Notes: generated from the sequence alone by a model not told the origin. Numbered from the stretch's first letter, positions 10,976 to 21,262 are shown. The stretch: DNA of 64,000 nt from Dipteris shenzhenensis (GCA_047967505.1 CM106540.1), one strand, 5' to 3'. Translations and numbers: made by a program.

Positions 10976-11363
10976 ATAAACGTTCAAATGCGTGAGAAAA
11001 GAGAGAGAAAAAGAGAGACGCAAATGTGGGCAATAGCAATTATATTATCCAAGTACAATCCACAGCCAAGGGCTGGACAATTGTGAGAGAATGGTCCAAG
11101 GAAGGCCCCAAGTGTGACACTGAGTGAAGAGTGGAGGAGGGGCTTTTATAGGCCTCCAACCAGCCTACTTGGCTGGCCATTGAACCAACCAGCCAGGTCG
11201 CCTGACCCAACCAGCTAGGTCAACTGACTCAACCCTAGTTGGGTCTGGTTAGGGTCGGGTTCAATTGACCATGCAGGGCTGTTGACCCGCCCTGGTTGGG
11301 GCCCAGTTTGGGCGCACAACCCAGCCCTAACACTTGCCTAACCTAGCCTATCCAGGCCTACCT
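10976..11363 (-). repeat. Old LTR, part 1 (split by Gypsy-1)
   Basis: Minus-strand LTR. With its outer part at 18108-18182 it begins TGTTAGAGTATGGCATC and ends near 10976 in ...TTATCA. The U3/R region includes a TATA box (CTATAAAAGCC on the minus strand, 11142-11152) preceded by several CCAACCAG / GGTTGG motifs. Sequence near 11280-11363 matches 33330-33410, a second copy. No primer site follows its inner end, so it is a solo or 3' LTR. Confidence 0.75.
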
Positions 11364-11885
11364 TGTCATGTGCACGGATTGGTATCTGACGTGTACTAGG
11401 TACACAGAACTAGCTCAGGTTAGCCTGGGGAGGCTTAGAGCTAGGCAGGCTTGATTCTCGGGTTGAGTGGCAAGGGTACGAACTATTTATAGGTCTTCGC
11501 TATTTTTGGCGCCGGGGCCCGAGTCTATAAAAGAGGCCCAGGGGGTTCATTTCTCAGTGTGCAGTTGGGAGCAAGTCTCGTTCCCAGGTGCTAGGTCTGA
11601 TCCTGGATTGTGTCGCGGACGCACGCCTGCATCTTAGCGTAGCCCAAGGCCCAGTGGCAGATCCAGGGCTTCACAGCGCCACCTGGTGGTATGGGACACC
11701 AGGCTGGTTTGGATCTGATTGGGAGTTCGTGCCAGTAGCTCAGCTCGTGGCTCGGAGGGGACATCTTCTGATTCGGGATCACATCCCGTAGATGTCACGG
11801 TTGGGTGGTGAGCAGCCTGCTCAGTTCTGACGTTGTGTGTGGTTATTTTGCAGATCAGGGGTTTCAGGAGTGCTGGGATGTGTCA
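11364..11885 (+). repeat. Gypsy-1 5' LTR
   Basis: 522 bp, TG...CA ends (TGTCATGTGCACGG to GGGATGTGTCA). TATA box ctataaaag at 11525-11533 embedded between GGCCC blocks; transcription would start some 25-35 bases downstream. A 67-codon ORF inside is duplicated only because the LTR is. Confidence 0.97.
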
Positions 11886-11887
11886 GT

Positions 11888-11900
11888 TGGTATCAGAGCC
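11888..11900 (+). promoter_or_regulatory. Gypsy-1 primer binding site (initiator tRNA-Met)
   Basis: TGGTATCAGAGCC two bases after the 5' LTR, the usual plant retrotransposon match to the 3' end of initiator tRNA-Met, used to prime minus-strand DNA synthesis. Confidence 0.95.
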
Positions 11901-12314
11901 AACTCCTGAGGTAGGAACTTCTGATGCGAGAATTTTTGACGGATTTCTCTTCCAGGTATGCCCTAAAATTCGAAATTTCCTGCTGCGTTTTTGCTGACTA
12001 CCTGGGGTAGAAGGGGTGAAGAGATATCTGGAAAAGGAAGAAGAAGAGGAGTGAGATAGAAACGAAATTTCTGAAGGCTACGGAGGGAAGTTTAGAGGGA
12101 GGAGAAGGAGAGCAGAAAAGAAGGAGAGAAGCGCAGGAAATAGACAGCAAAGGACGAAAAGATGCGGAGCCTAGGAAGGGGCGCAGTAGATGAGGCTGTA
12201 GGGGCGGGACAGCCTGTGTAATAGGCTGTCCACAGCCAGCGCAAAGGGCTGTCCACAGCCTGCGCAACAGGCTGCGAACAGCCTACGCCTAGGAGTGCGT
12301 GCAGCCTGCGCTGG

Positions 12315-12455
12315 AGCAAAGGTGCTTTTTTCGTGCTTTTTTCGAAAAAAAGCACCTCTCCAAAGTTGGAGGGGCTTAGGTGCTTTTTTCGAAAAAGCAC
12401 CCCTCCAAAGCTGGAGGGGCTTAGCCTTTTTTGGAAGCCCAGCTTCCAAATCAGG
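12315..12455 (+). other. Gypsy-1 leader hairpin cluster
   Basis: Consecutive inverted repeats in the untranslated leader: an imperfect one at about 12320-12356; ggtgcttttttcgaaaaagc with closing acc at 12379-12401; cccctccaaagctggagggg at 12400-12419; ttggaagcccagcttccaa at about 12431-12449. The first two units form a roughly 55-base tandem duplication. Such stems could act in RNA packaging or dimerisation; that is inference. Confidence 0.75.
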
Positions 12456-12991
12456 CAGCCCTGCACCCTATATAGGTGGGGGGCTGGGTGCTAGGTTACC
12501 CACAAGCAGCCCCAAGATTCGAGATCTTACCTCGAGTTTCGAGCCAGCCAGCCTCGCCCTTCAGCCTGCGCCCTGTTTCGATCAGCTCCCCTGCATCAGT
12601 CCTTGCCTGCGTCAGCTCGGCACAGCTCCCGCAGCTTCCGTACCAGCCCGTACAGCTCCAGCGACAGCCGTACAGCCTGTACGGACTGTTCCGCCTGCTT
12701 CTGTACCTGCTGCTGTACCGAACAGCAGCTGCGCCAGCACCTGCAGCTACAGTACGGCCTGCGTCAGCAGCCGTACAGGCCACGTCAGCAGTCCGCACAG
12801 CTTCTACTGCAGCCTGTGCATCCGGTTTGCGGGTTCGGGGAGGCTCCGTGACTCTGGGTCTTCCGATTCGCCAGATTTCAGCATCTCCTTCCGTCAGCTT
12901 CATTCGGGACGGTTTTCTTCTGCTCCATCTCCCTCCGTGCTTCGTTTCAGTCAGTTATTTCTCTCCGTTTGTAATCAATCAGATTTCAGCT

Positions 12992-15900
12992 ATGTCTGAT
13001 GCTCCAAATCCCGAGTTCGCTATGGGAGAGCAGGACTTAGATTACACTCCAGTGGGAGAGGATGATCAGGGTCTCTATGACGACCTGATAACTAAGAAAG
13101 CCTTTAGTGAGTTCACGACTGCTCTTGATGGTAAATTTGAGCGGGTCAATGCTAATCAATCGGGGTTGACACAGCAACTCCAAGGGATACAAGCCACTTT
13201 GACTCTTCTGGCTAGCACGATTCAGGCACTCACGCATGTGGATGCCATGGCTTCCGTGCTAGGCCCGAATATCACTCCGGATCCCTTTCCAGGTGACCAA
13301 AAATCAAGAACAAAGGAGGTGGTTGACACTTGGTTGCACAAGTGGCAAGTACACTTCCAATTTCACCCCTATCCAGACGAGAAAAAGATTCAGCTTGCAG
13401 CAGGGTTTATGTCAGGTAAAGCCTTGCTTTGGTGGAAAGAACTCCAGCCTAAGCCTGATACTTGGACAGAATTTGAGGGTATCTTCAGGAAGGAGTTCCT
13501 GAAGAAGGAAGATGACTACAATATCGTCGGCAAGCTCAAGGCCCTCGATATGTCAAAATTGAATTTAACTTTTGAAGTTTATCTTCAAAGATTTAGGGAT
13601 CTGCAAACCAGGGCCACTAAAATGGATCCTGTAACCTTGTTAGGTTTTTTCGTGGATGGTTTGCCAGACTCCTATAAGTTACAGATTAAGAATAACAAGT
13701 GCACAACATTGCAGGAGGCCATGACATATGCGCGCATATATGATGATACCATGGCCGGTACCAAGGCAACCACAGTTACCGAGACGAGCGGAAAGAACAA
13801 ACGCAAGTTCTTTCAGCATGCAACTGGTATTGGGGAGACGAAGTCTACGGACAACGCCTCCAGGAAAAGCTTAACTCCTGCGAAGAATGGTAAGGCCCGT
13901 TTCCTTCGCACTCTCAGGCTCAAGAAAGAAGACCGATGTTTTTATTGCGAGAAGCGGGGCCACACAAAGAATGAGTGTCCTAAGCGGAAGAACCAAAAAT
14001 TGGTGCTAGGACCGAAGCTCCAGGCAGGTCCACGTACCGCAGCCAAGGGAGCCAACCAGGTTACGATGACAGGTATTTCAGTAAATGTCATTACCTGCCC
14101 CCTTTCTTGTAATTGTACCTTTAATACTTCGTTGTTTGGTTCCCATGATCTTTTCCGAGTTTATGGAGAAGTTAGGGACCAACAGGTTCACATTCTCTTT
14201 GATCCGGGCAGCTCTCACAATTTTGTTAATTACAAATTTGTGCAGAAGATGGGGCTGTCCACAGTACCTAGCGACCACACCTACGAGGTGCAGCTTCCAG
14301 CTGGGAAGCAGTTTTGGGATCGCAAGGTTGAAGCACTTCCCATCCGGATTCAAGCCTACACGGGAGCTCTCACATGTTATGTTATGCATCTAGAGCATGT
14401 AGACTTGCTGATCGGGATAGAGTGGTTTAAAACCCACAATATCCAGATCGGATGGACGGAGCATACGCTTTCTTTTGTAGACAAGGACACCCAATTTTGT
14501 ATTCAGTGTGATAAGATTCCCCCTTCTCAGGGGCCTATTGTATCTGCGATGCAGCTTCGGAATATATTAAACAATTCTCATTATGATGTCTATCAGTGTG
14601 TTTTGATTCCACTTTCTTCATTTGTTGTTTCGGTAATTAACAAGAATGAATTAAGTGTGTTTGAACACCGTGAATTGAGAATGTTGTTAGATAATTTTCA
14701 AGACGTATTCCCAGCTCAACTGCCGGAAGGTTTACCTCCAGAACGGGCAGTAGATCATCGCATAGACTTAGTCCCAGGGGCTCAACCTATCAGTGTACCA
14801 CCTTATAGGATAAGCCAGGTAGAGGAGGATGAGTTAGCTATCCAGCTTCAGGATTACCTGAATATGGGCTATATCCGCCCAAGTAAATCACCTTTGGGTG
14901 CACCTGTCCTCTTAAGAAAGAAGAAAGATTCTTCCTGGAGAATGTGTATAGATTATAAACGACTAAATAAAGTTACAATTAAGAACCGCTATCCTTTACC
15001 TCGTTCTGATGATTTGATAGACCGTTTGGCCGGAGCGAAGTATTTCACTAAGATTGATTTGCGTACGGGTTATCACCAAATCCGTATCTATGCTAAACAC
15101 ATAGATAGGACCGCATTCCGGACTAGGTATGGTCATTACGAGTTCCTCGTATTACCTTTTGGTTTGACCAATGCTCCTGCTACTTTTCAGCAGATGATGA
15201 ACGATTTGTTCAGAGATTATCTGGGCAAATTTGTTGTAGTGTTCTTAGATGATATCTTGGTATATAGTAAAATGCTTGAGGATCATATAGGACACCTCCG
15301 GGTTGTCTTACTTGTTCTAAGACAGCATAAGCTTTATGCCAAGATGAGTAAATGTGACTTCTTTATGAAGGAGATCATTTACTTAGGACACAAGATTTCT
15401 TCTGAAGGTATTAGCATTGATCTGGATCGTATCCAGAAGATTTTAGAATGGCCTATCCCTCAGACTGTGAAACAACTTCGTTCTTTCCTAGGATTTACGG
15501 TATTTCTTCGGAAGTCAGTGCGTGATTATTCCCATATCACGGCACCCTTGACCAACATATTGAAAGGTCGTGGACGCAGGTCTACCCAGCTGATCTCTTG
15601 GAATGATGCAATGAACAAGGCTTTTGAAACCTTGAAGTTTTCTATCAAGGAAGCACCCGTTCTTGCATTACCCGATCCTACCCGGCCTTATGTTTTAGAG
15701 GCCGATGCGAGTGATTATGCGATTGGGGCAGCTCTATTCCAAGAGGGCAGACCTGTAGCTTTTGAGAGTAAGAAGCTAGACGACACCCAGTATCGTTGGC
15801 CCACACTTGAGAAGGAACTTTATGCAGTAGTGTATGCTCTCAAGGTTTGGAGACACTACGTGTCTGGTTCAAAGTTCCTTGTATTGACTGATCACCAGTC

Positions 15901-17572
15901 AATTAAGTATGTGTGTGATGGATCAGACTTGAGAGGAAGGAAAGCTAGATGGGCAGAGCTAATGCAGGATTTTGATTTCGAAATACGTTATCGTAAGGGT
16001 TCGTTGAATAGTGTGGCGGATGCCTTAAGTCGAGTTAAGTTTGTAAATGCTTTGTCATTTACGGAAATATCCTCAGACCTATTTCAATCCTTGAGAGGGC
16101 TATACGCAACTGATAGTCATTTCAGTTCTTATTGGCAGAGAGTCCAGGATGGGAGCTCCATGGTTGACCAGGACTCACGGATTGTGCCACCTAGGATACA
16201 GGCGGCAGGAGGTCAGTGGATGATTAGGAACGGCTTGCTGTTCCGGAATGAAAAGATTTGTGTGCCTGATGTTCTGGACCTAAAATCCAAGATTCTCTGG
16301 GAGTGTCATGATGCTCCTAGTGCGGGACATCCAAGTATACATAGGACTCTGTCTCTTGTGAAGCATACCTTTTATTGGCCTAAGATGCGTGCATTTATAG
16401 AAAACTATGTAGTAGGTTGCCGAGTTTGTCAGGTTACTAAGGCTGAACGCCTTAGAAGCGCGGGCTTATTACAGCCTTTACAGATTACAGGTAATAAATG
16501 GGAAAGTATTTCCATGGATTTTATTACTGGTTTGCCTCGAACGCGCAAGGGTCATGACTCTATTTGGGTCATAGTCGACCGTTTGACAAAAATGGCTAGA
16601 TTCTTACCTACAAGAACAACTATTTCAGCTGTTCAGTTGGCTCACGAGTTTGTGGACCACTTGTTCAAGCTGTATGGTTTGCCATCTGACATAGTCAGTG
16701 ACAGGGACTCAAAGTTTACAAGTAACTTTTGGACACTTGTATTTGAGAAGTTGGAAACTACTCTAAGTATGAGTTCCTCGGATCATGCACAATCTGATGG
16801 CAGTACAGAAAAGGTCAACCAGTTGGTTGAAGACATGCTTCGGGCATATGTATCTAAGAGACAGTCTTCATGGGAAGATTATCTACCCCTGATTGAATTT
16901 GCTTACAACAGTGCAAAGCATTCTAGTACAGGTTATAGTCCTTTTATGCTTATGTACGGGTTTCAACCTAAGTCACCAGTTATGGTTGGATTAAAAGGGA
17001 TTCAAAATGATGCTGCTAAGAACTTCTTGCAAGACATGCAGGAAATGTTGCAGTTTGCCAAGGAGTCTATTAGAAGTGCCCAAGATCGGGACAGATTTTA
17101 TGCTAATAGACATCGTTCACCCAGAGAGTTCTCTGAAGGAACGATGGTATATTTAAGAATTCCTAAGGAATCCAAGAGCCTAAGTACTGGTTTGGTTCCG
17201 AAATTATCCCCCAGATACTGTGGCCCATTCAAGGTCATTAAAAGAATTGGACCAGTTGCATATCGACTAGAATTGCCTCCTGATGTTAAAGTACATCCAG
17301 TCTTTCATGTCAGTAGAGTGAAAGAAGTATTGGGTGCAGATGATCAACTTTGTTCTCCTCATGAGATTATAGAAGTTACAGATTTGACTTTTATTCCTCA
17401 CGAACCTGAATCTATTCTTGAATTTCGTAAAAGACAGATTCGAAATCGTACTATCACGGAATACAAGATTAAGTGGAAGGATCGTGTTGAGGAGGATGCA
17501 ACATGGGAAACATTACAAAACCTCCAAAGAACATTTCCCGATTTCTTAGCGAACTCAGGAGTGAGTTCTTAG
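12992..17572 (+). CDS. Gypsy-1 gag-pol polyprotein with chromodomain
   Basis: One frame of 1,526 codons. I place the start at ATG 12992 (MSDAPNPEFAMGEQ); the frame is open 172 codons further upstream, but that part is GC-rich leader without gag features. Domains by residue: retrotransposon gag about 100-230 (ALLWWKEL); zinc knuckle CFYCEKRGHTKNEC from 316; aspartic protease FDPGSSHNF around 404; RT 560-800 with FLDD aspartates at 753-754; RNase H from 905 (ADASDY); integrase zinc finger H-x-H...C-x2-C about 1105-1150; integrase core D1176, D1237, E1273, with 35 residues between the last two; GPY-like stretch near 1400; chromodomain about 1470-1520 (IKWKDRVEEDATWE). All catalytic positions are present. 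Chromodomains target such elements to marked chromatin. Confidence 0.96.
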   Translation: MSDAPNPEFAMGEQDLDYTPVGEDDQGLYDDLITKKAFSEFTTALDGKFERVNANQSGLTQQLQGIQATLTLLASTIQALTHVDAMASVLGPNITPDPFPGDQKSRTKEVVDTWLHKWQVHFQFHPYPDEKKIQLAAGFMSGKALLWWKELQPKPDTWTEFEGIFRKEFLKKEDDYNIVGKLKALDMSKLNLTFEVYLQRFRDLQTRATKMDPVTLLGFFVDGLPDSYKLQIKNNKCTTLQEAMTYARIYDDTMAGTKATTVTETSGKNKRKFFQHATGIGETKSTDNASRKSLTPAKNGKARFLRTLRLKKEDRCFYCEKRGHTKNECPKRKNQKLVLGPKLQAGPRTAAKGANQVTMTGISVNVITCPLSCNCTFNTSLFGSHDLFRVYGEVRDQQVHILFDPGSSHNFVNYKFVQKMGLSTVPSDHTYEVQLPAGKQFWDRKVEALPIRIQAYTGALTCYVMHLEHVDLLIGIEWFKTHNIQIGWTEHTLSFVDKDTQFCIQCDKIPPSQGPIVSAMQLRNILNNSHYDVYQCVLIPLSSFVVSVINKNELSVFEHRELRMLLDNFQDVFPAQLPEGLPPERAVDHRIDLVPGAQPISVPPYRISQVEEDELAIQLQDYLNMGYIRPSKSPLGAPVLLRKKKDSSWRMCIDYKRLNKVTIKNRYPLPRSDDLIDRLAGAKYFTKIDLRTGYHQIRIYAKHIDRTAFRTRYGHYEFLVLPFGLTNAPATFQQMMNDLFRDYLGKFVVVFLDDILVYSKMLEDHIGHLRVVLLVLRQHKLYAKMSKCDFFMKEIIYLGHKISSEGISIDLDRIQKILEWPIPQTVKQLRSFLGFTVFLRKSVRDYSHITAPLTNILKGRGRRSTQLISWNDAMNKAFETLKFSIKEAPVLALPDPTRPYVLEADASDYAIGAALFQEGRPVAFESKKLDDTQYRWPTLEKELYAVVYALKVWRHYVSGSKFLVLTDHQSIKYVCDGSDLRGRKARWAELMQDFDFEIRYRKGSLNSVADALSRVKFVNALSFTEISSDLFQSLRGLYATDSHFSSYWQRVQDGSSMVDQDSRIVPPRIQAAGGQWMIRNGLLFRNEKICVPDVLDLKSKILWECHDAPSAGHPSIHRTLSLVKHTFYWPKMRAFIENYVVGCRVCQVTKAERLRSAGLLQPLQITGNKWESISMDFITGLPRTRKGHDSIWVIVDRLTKMARFLPTRTTISAVQLAHEFVDHLFKLYGLPSDIVSDRDSKFTSNFWTLVFEKLETTLSMSSSDHAQSDGSTEKVNQLVEDMLRAYVSKRQSSWEDYLPLIEFAYNSAKHSSTGYSPFMLMYGFQPKSPVMVGLKGIQNDAAKNFLQDMQEMLQFAKESIRSAQDRDRFYANRHRSPREFSEGTMVYLRIPKESKSLSTGLVPKLSPRYCGPFKVIKRIGPVAYRLELPPDVKVHPVFHVSRVKEVLGADDQLCSPHEIIEVTDLTFIPHEPESILEFRKRQIRNRTITEYKIKWKDRVEEDATWETLQNLQRTFPDFLANSGVSS

Positions 17573-17585
17573 AAGAGGGGGAGTA
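17571..17585 (+). promoter_or_regulatory. Gypsy-1 polypurine tract
   Basis: Purine run agaagagggggagta directly before the 3' LTR; primes plus-strand synthesis. It starts at the gag-pol stop codon. Confidence 0.9.
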
Positions 17586-18107
17586 TGTCATGTGCACGGA
17601 TTGGTATCTGACATGTACTAGGTACACAGAACTAGCTCAGGTTAGCCTGGGGAGGCTTAGAGCTAGGCAGGCTTGATTCTCGGGTTGAGTGGCAAGGGTA
17701 CGAACTATTTATAGGTCTTCGCTATTTTTGGCGCCGGGGCCCGAGTCTATAAAAGAGGCCCAGGGGGTTCAGTTCTCAGTGTGCAGTTGGGAGCAAGTCT
17801 CGTTCCCAGGTGCTAGGTCTGATCCTGGATTGTGTCGCGGACGCGCGCCTACATCTTAGCGTAGCCCAAGGCCCAGTGGCAGATCCAGGGCTTCACAGCG
17901 CCACCTGGTGGTATGGGACACCAGGCTGGTTTGGATCTGATTGGGAGTTCGTGCCAGTAGCTCAGCTCGTGGCTCGGAGGGGACATCTTCTGATTCGGGA
18001 TCACATCCCGTAGATGTCACGGTTGGGTGGTGAGCAGCCTGCTCAGTTCTGACGTTGTGTGTGGTTATTTTGCAGATCAGGGGTTTCAGGAGTGCTGGGA
18101 TGTGTCA
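17586..18107 (+). repeat. Gypsy-1 3' LTR
   Basis: 522 bp, same ends and TATA (17747-17755) as the 5' LTR. Differences from it: one in the first 35 bases, one after the TATA box (t/g), and two close together in the region after tgtcgcggacgc. Confidence 0.97.
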
Positions 18108-18182
18108 TACCTGAACTATCCTCTTCGGGTGGGCATGCCGACATAGAAGCCCTCTCTCTCTATGAGATGCCATACTCTAACA
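18108..18182 (-). repeat. Old LTR, part 2 (start of the LTR split by Gypsy-1)
   Basis: Minus-strand LTR start TGTTAGAGTATGGCATCTC at 18182, running to the Gypsy-1 target duplication. A purine run (gcagagaggg on the minus strand, 18183-18192) precedes it, as a polypurine tract would, so this was the 3' LTR of a minus-strand element, probably the copia remnant to its right. Confidence 0.75.
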
Positions 18183-18499
18183 CCCTCTCTGCAGCTCACG
18201 GTAAGCACAATAATCGGAAGAAGCAAGCCGAGACGAAGATACAACCATGGAACCTCCAACAACCCGCCTACTGGATTCACCTCGGAGAGAGCACCAAATA
18301 GTCTGGATCCTCAAACAGCAAATGAGATGTCCCAAGCTGTGATTTTCCATGCCAATCTACGCTGAGTTCCCAGTGGGGTATAATTATCTATGGAACACAC
18401 CACGACCTGCATCCTCCTGCGAACACATCACAATCAGAAACCTCGAACAACGAACTCCGACGGTGTCCATAGTCTTGGCAATGTTAAGCAATGAACTTT

Positions 18500-19470
18500 G
18501 AACTCATATGGTCCACAGCTTGCTTTGCCTGCCGTTATCAGCCCGCACTCCTGCACACATGCCCACAGCCAAAGGTGGGAGAAGATACTAGTACCATCCG
18601 ATGATCCTTGGCAACCACTGCTACCTTGGAACTACTTGATCGGGAAGAGGAGTCTAACTTTGAGTCCTAGTCCTCAGCTTTGCCTTTTGGACCAACCATC
18701 TCTAGCCAGATGCCCTTTCTTCCCGCACTTGTAGCCCTTGCTCCTCTTATTCTTGTGCACTGTCAAAAGTGCTTCATCTCCTAGAGTGACCCTAAGCTTC
18801 CCGCACTTGTAGCCATTGCTCCTCTTTTTCTTGTGCACTATCGAAAGTGCTTCATCTCCTGAAGTTACCCTAGGAGACAAGAACTGATTCCTCCTCAAGT
18901 AGAAGGGAACATAGATCATCAAAGTCTCACTGACTCATGGTGACCTGGCACCTCAACACTCGAGCAACCATGTCATACTCTGGAAGAAGCTTGGTGAGAA
19001 TGAGCGCCACCAGCTGACTTGGTGTTAGTGCATGGCCTGTAGCTAATCATGGAGAACCTTTTCCTGCATCAAGAACGGTTGCATGGTACTCCATTTGGGG
19101 AACTCGAGATTGTACAATTGTCCCAGCAAAATGACAGCACGCATCAACGAATCCCTCGCGTAGAGATCCTCTACTTTAGACCATACCTTGAATGCATTGT
19201 CTAAGGTCTAGACCACCGGAGAAACCTCCTTTGTGATTGTTCGGAGCAAGGTTGAATGTGCCTTTGAGTCCCGATCCTCCCAATCCTTGAGCTCCTCTTG
19301 AAAATCATCCTCCCTGGCCAGCATTCCAATAAATAGAGCTCTTAGAGCGTTCAAGCTTCTGTTCGTGGCACTGAACAAGCTTCCACAAGCCCTTATGGAT
19401 GAACCATATCTTCATGTTGACTTCCAATGGGCATAGTTCGAGCTGTCGGCCTTATCCTCCTTACTACATG
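18500..19470 (-). pseudogene. Ty1/copia gag remnant
   Basis: Minus-strand, frame-broken gag. In order: NYAHWK (start of the UBN2/gag fold) near 19435; a KDWEDRDSKAHSTLL stretch near 19270; VWSKVEDLYARDSLM near 19160; LTKLLPEYDMV near 18990; FDDLCSLLLEEE near 18910; and a degraded zinc knuckle YKCGKKGHLARD near 18700, whose first cysteine is replaced by glycine. The knuckle-proximal part is duplicated in tandem with a 78-base period. No protease, integrase or RT follows before the polypurine tract at 18183, so pol has been deleted. Confidence 0.8.
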
Positions 19471-20005
19471 GGGTTCCCATGAAGCTATTCCAAAACTTCA
19501 TACTTCTACTGCTGATCCTGGCCAAAAAAAATCCACAAAGCGGAGAGAAAGAGCAGCAAGACGGGATGGAGGTGTGAAGGAAACGGCCCTTCTGATGTCT
19601 TCGACACGAACTCCCTTTGCTGTCCATGACCCCAACAAGCTGATGGAGACAGCCGCCAATTTCCTCTGCCTCCAGAATAGTAAACCAACCTCGTGTGCTG
19701 TCCACTCCTCCATGAGCAGACCACCCCAAACTGCTGCTGCTGGTTGCCGTGGACAGCCAGCTCAGACCCAACTTGAACCTCTTCCTGGAATCGGACCAAA
19801 CAGCCACGGATGACCGCCTTGAATCTCTGCTGCAGATTGCCCTCAAACAGGCCTGCTTTAGCCTTGCTGCCGACCTCTTTTGCTGTCCAAATCATGGGCA
19901 GACTGCACCTAAACAGCCACCTCAGATTGCTATCCATTCGCAGCAGCAAAGCAGCACATAAGCAAGGATTAACTGCCTCTGATCTATGTGGCAATGCCTA
20001 GGTGT
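19471..20005 (-). other. Probable leader of the minus-strand copia remnant
   Basis: Contains a 162-codon open frame (19506-19994) with Q/G-rich, compositionally odd sequence and no recognised domain. Position upstream of the copia gag suggests untranslated leader; the ORF may be chance. Confidence 0.35.
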
Positions 20006-20071
20006 GAGCTCCTGGGCATTACTATAAGTCTTCCGCTGTGCGTACCCTCTGTTGGGTCATTTCTAACACAA
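20006..20071. repeat. LTR-end fragment
   Basis: On the minus strand it starts TGTTAGAAATGACCC and continues with agagggtac...cagcggaagactta. The same motif series ends the repeat at 32540-32593. It marks the junction between a gypsy gag remnant (right) and copia-related sequence (left). Confidence 0.55.
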
Positions 20072-21164
20072 AGCTATAGATGAACCACTTGACGTAGCTC
20101 CTGCTGCTTTGAGCTTCTTGTAGTGTGCCCTGCACATGACAATGGAAACACCGGTTCTCTTTGGCATAGGTTGCTCGGGTCGCTGCATCCAAGAAACCAC
20201 CATAACCATTGCTATCCTTCCTTGTGCAGATCTTCCTTTGATGCCAATTTCTAGACTCCATCACACCATCTCCCGGCGTGGAGTCCTCGGACTTCTTGCT
20301 GTTTCCTGACTCGGATCCTTGACCCTTGTGCATGAGCTCAAAATTCTAGGCAAGCTCGTATGCACTCTCATAATCCCGTGGCCTAATATTGTGAACATAC
20401 CACTCGATGTCTGTATGCAACCCATGGAGAAACTTACCCAGATTCTGGTGTTCCTCTTGCTGCAACTGTATGGACACCTATGTGAACCGATTGGCACAGT
20501 GGTTCACACTCTCGTCCTTCACAAACTTTGTCCACCCCATAGTAAGGTGTCTTCTCATCTGCATCATAGAGGTCCTTCTCCACTTGTGCCACCAAGTGAT
20601 CGCCTCGCTTGTGAGGTGCATTGATGCAAGAATACACCTATCGTTGTCTTTCGTAGGCATAACTAAGAAATAGCTCTCAAACTCGTTGAGCCTTACCATC
20701 ATACTAAAGAAAATTGAGCTTCCTTCTTGGAAATGAAGCTTTGACAGGCTGCAGAGCTCTCCCCTGTTCCTCATCTCCCTATGGACGGAGTAGAGAAATG
20801 AGAAGATGTCGACCCAGTTCTTCCTTCTCCCGAGCAATGAGCTCTATGAGCTCGCACTCTCTGAGCTCCTTGGCTTCTTGAGCCCCACGCTTGCGCTCTT
20901 CTTTTGGCTCTCAAGCTGCTCTCTTGTGCTCTCGGACAGACTACTCATGATCATCTCGCATCTTCTGGAGCTAAAGCACGTGAGTAAAGAGACTCTCTAA
21001 CTGTTGCTGCTGCATTTGCATCATGGCTACCATGACAGAAACTGTCATCAAGGCTTGTGTGGCTGGGGTGGGATTCTATGGTGGCAAGGCTTGGGATTCT
21101 GTGGTAGTGAGGCTTGTAAGCGGATCCACTCCCCACCAGTGTAGAACTTGTCACTGGTACTCAT
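20072..21164 (-). pseudogene. Ty3/gypsy gag remnant
   Basis: Minus-strand gag starting at a Met near 21164 (MSTSDKFYTGGEW), followed by a glutamate/lysine-rich coiled-coil-like part (EERKRGAQEAKEL), the gag core at 20590-20760 (MVRLNEFESYFLV ... ITWWHKW) and a degraded zinc knuckle RCFHCHVQG near 20150. Frames are interrupted. It belongs to the element whose 5' LTR is at 21263-22111. Everything after the knuckle is missing, cut at the LTR-like junction near 20071. Confidence 0.75.
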
Positions 21165-21244
21165 GGTATCCTTGCCAGATCTTGTCTGTACCATAAAACA
21201 TTGGCGATTACTGAACTAAACCTCCCTGTCTCAGGAAAGAAAAT

Positions 21245-21262
21245 CCGAAGCTCTGATACTAA
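21245..21262 (-). promoter_or_regulatory. Primer binding site of minus-strand gypsy
   Basis: TTAGTATCAGAGCTTCGG on the minus strand immediately after the LTR end; one base differs from the standard initiator tRNA-Met complement TGGTATCAGAGC. Confidence 0.8.

Larger units (their letters stand above)
11364..18107 (+). mobile_element. Gypsy-1: complete Ty3/gypsy chromovirus
   Basis: Complete LTR retrotransposon of 6,744 bp flanked by the 5-bp target duplication tacct (11359-11363 and 18108-18112). It has two 522-bp LTRs, a tRNA-Met primer site, a structured leader, one uninterrupted gag-pol frame ending in a chromodomain, and a polypurine tract. The LTRs differ at only four positions by my reading (about 99.2 percent identity), so insertion was recent. 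It landed in an older minus-strand LTR, whose two halves now flank it. Order protease-RT-RNase H-integrase is diagnostic for gypsy. It could be autonomous, since no coding break was seen. Confidence 0.97.

Noticed and set aside
12295-12999. 234-codon ORF overlapping the Gypsy-1 leader
   Set aside because: Alternative frame through hairpins and GC-rich leader; no family features.
14201-14230. Gypsy-1 protease has D-P-G instead of D-S/T-G
   Set aside because: Looked unusual, but a proline at this position is common in plant gypsy proteases, and the remnant at 9830 has it too.
11588-18013. Same 67-codon ORF at 11588-11791 and 17810-18013
   Set aside because: It is conserved only because it lies in the two LTRs of Gypsy-1; no domain, no evidence of translation.
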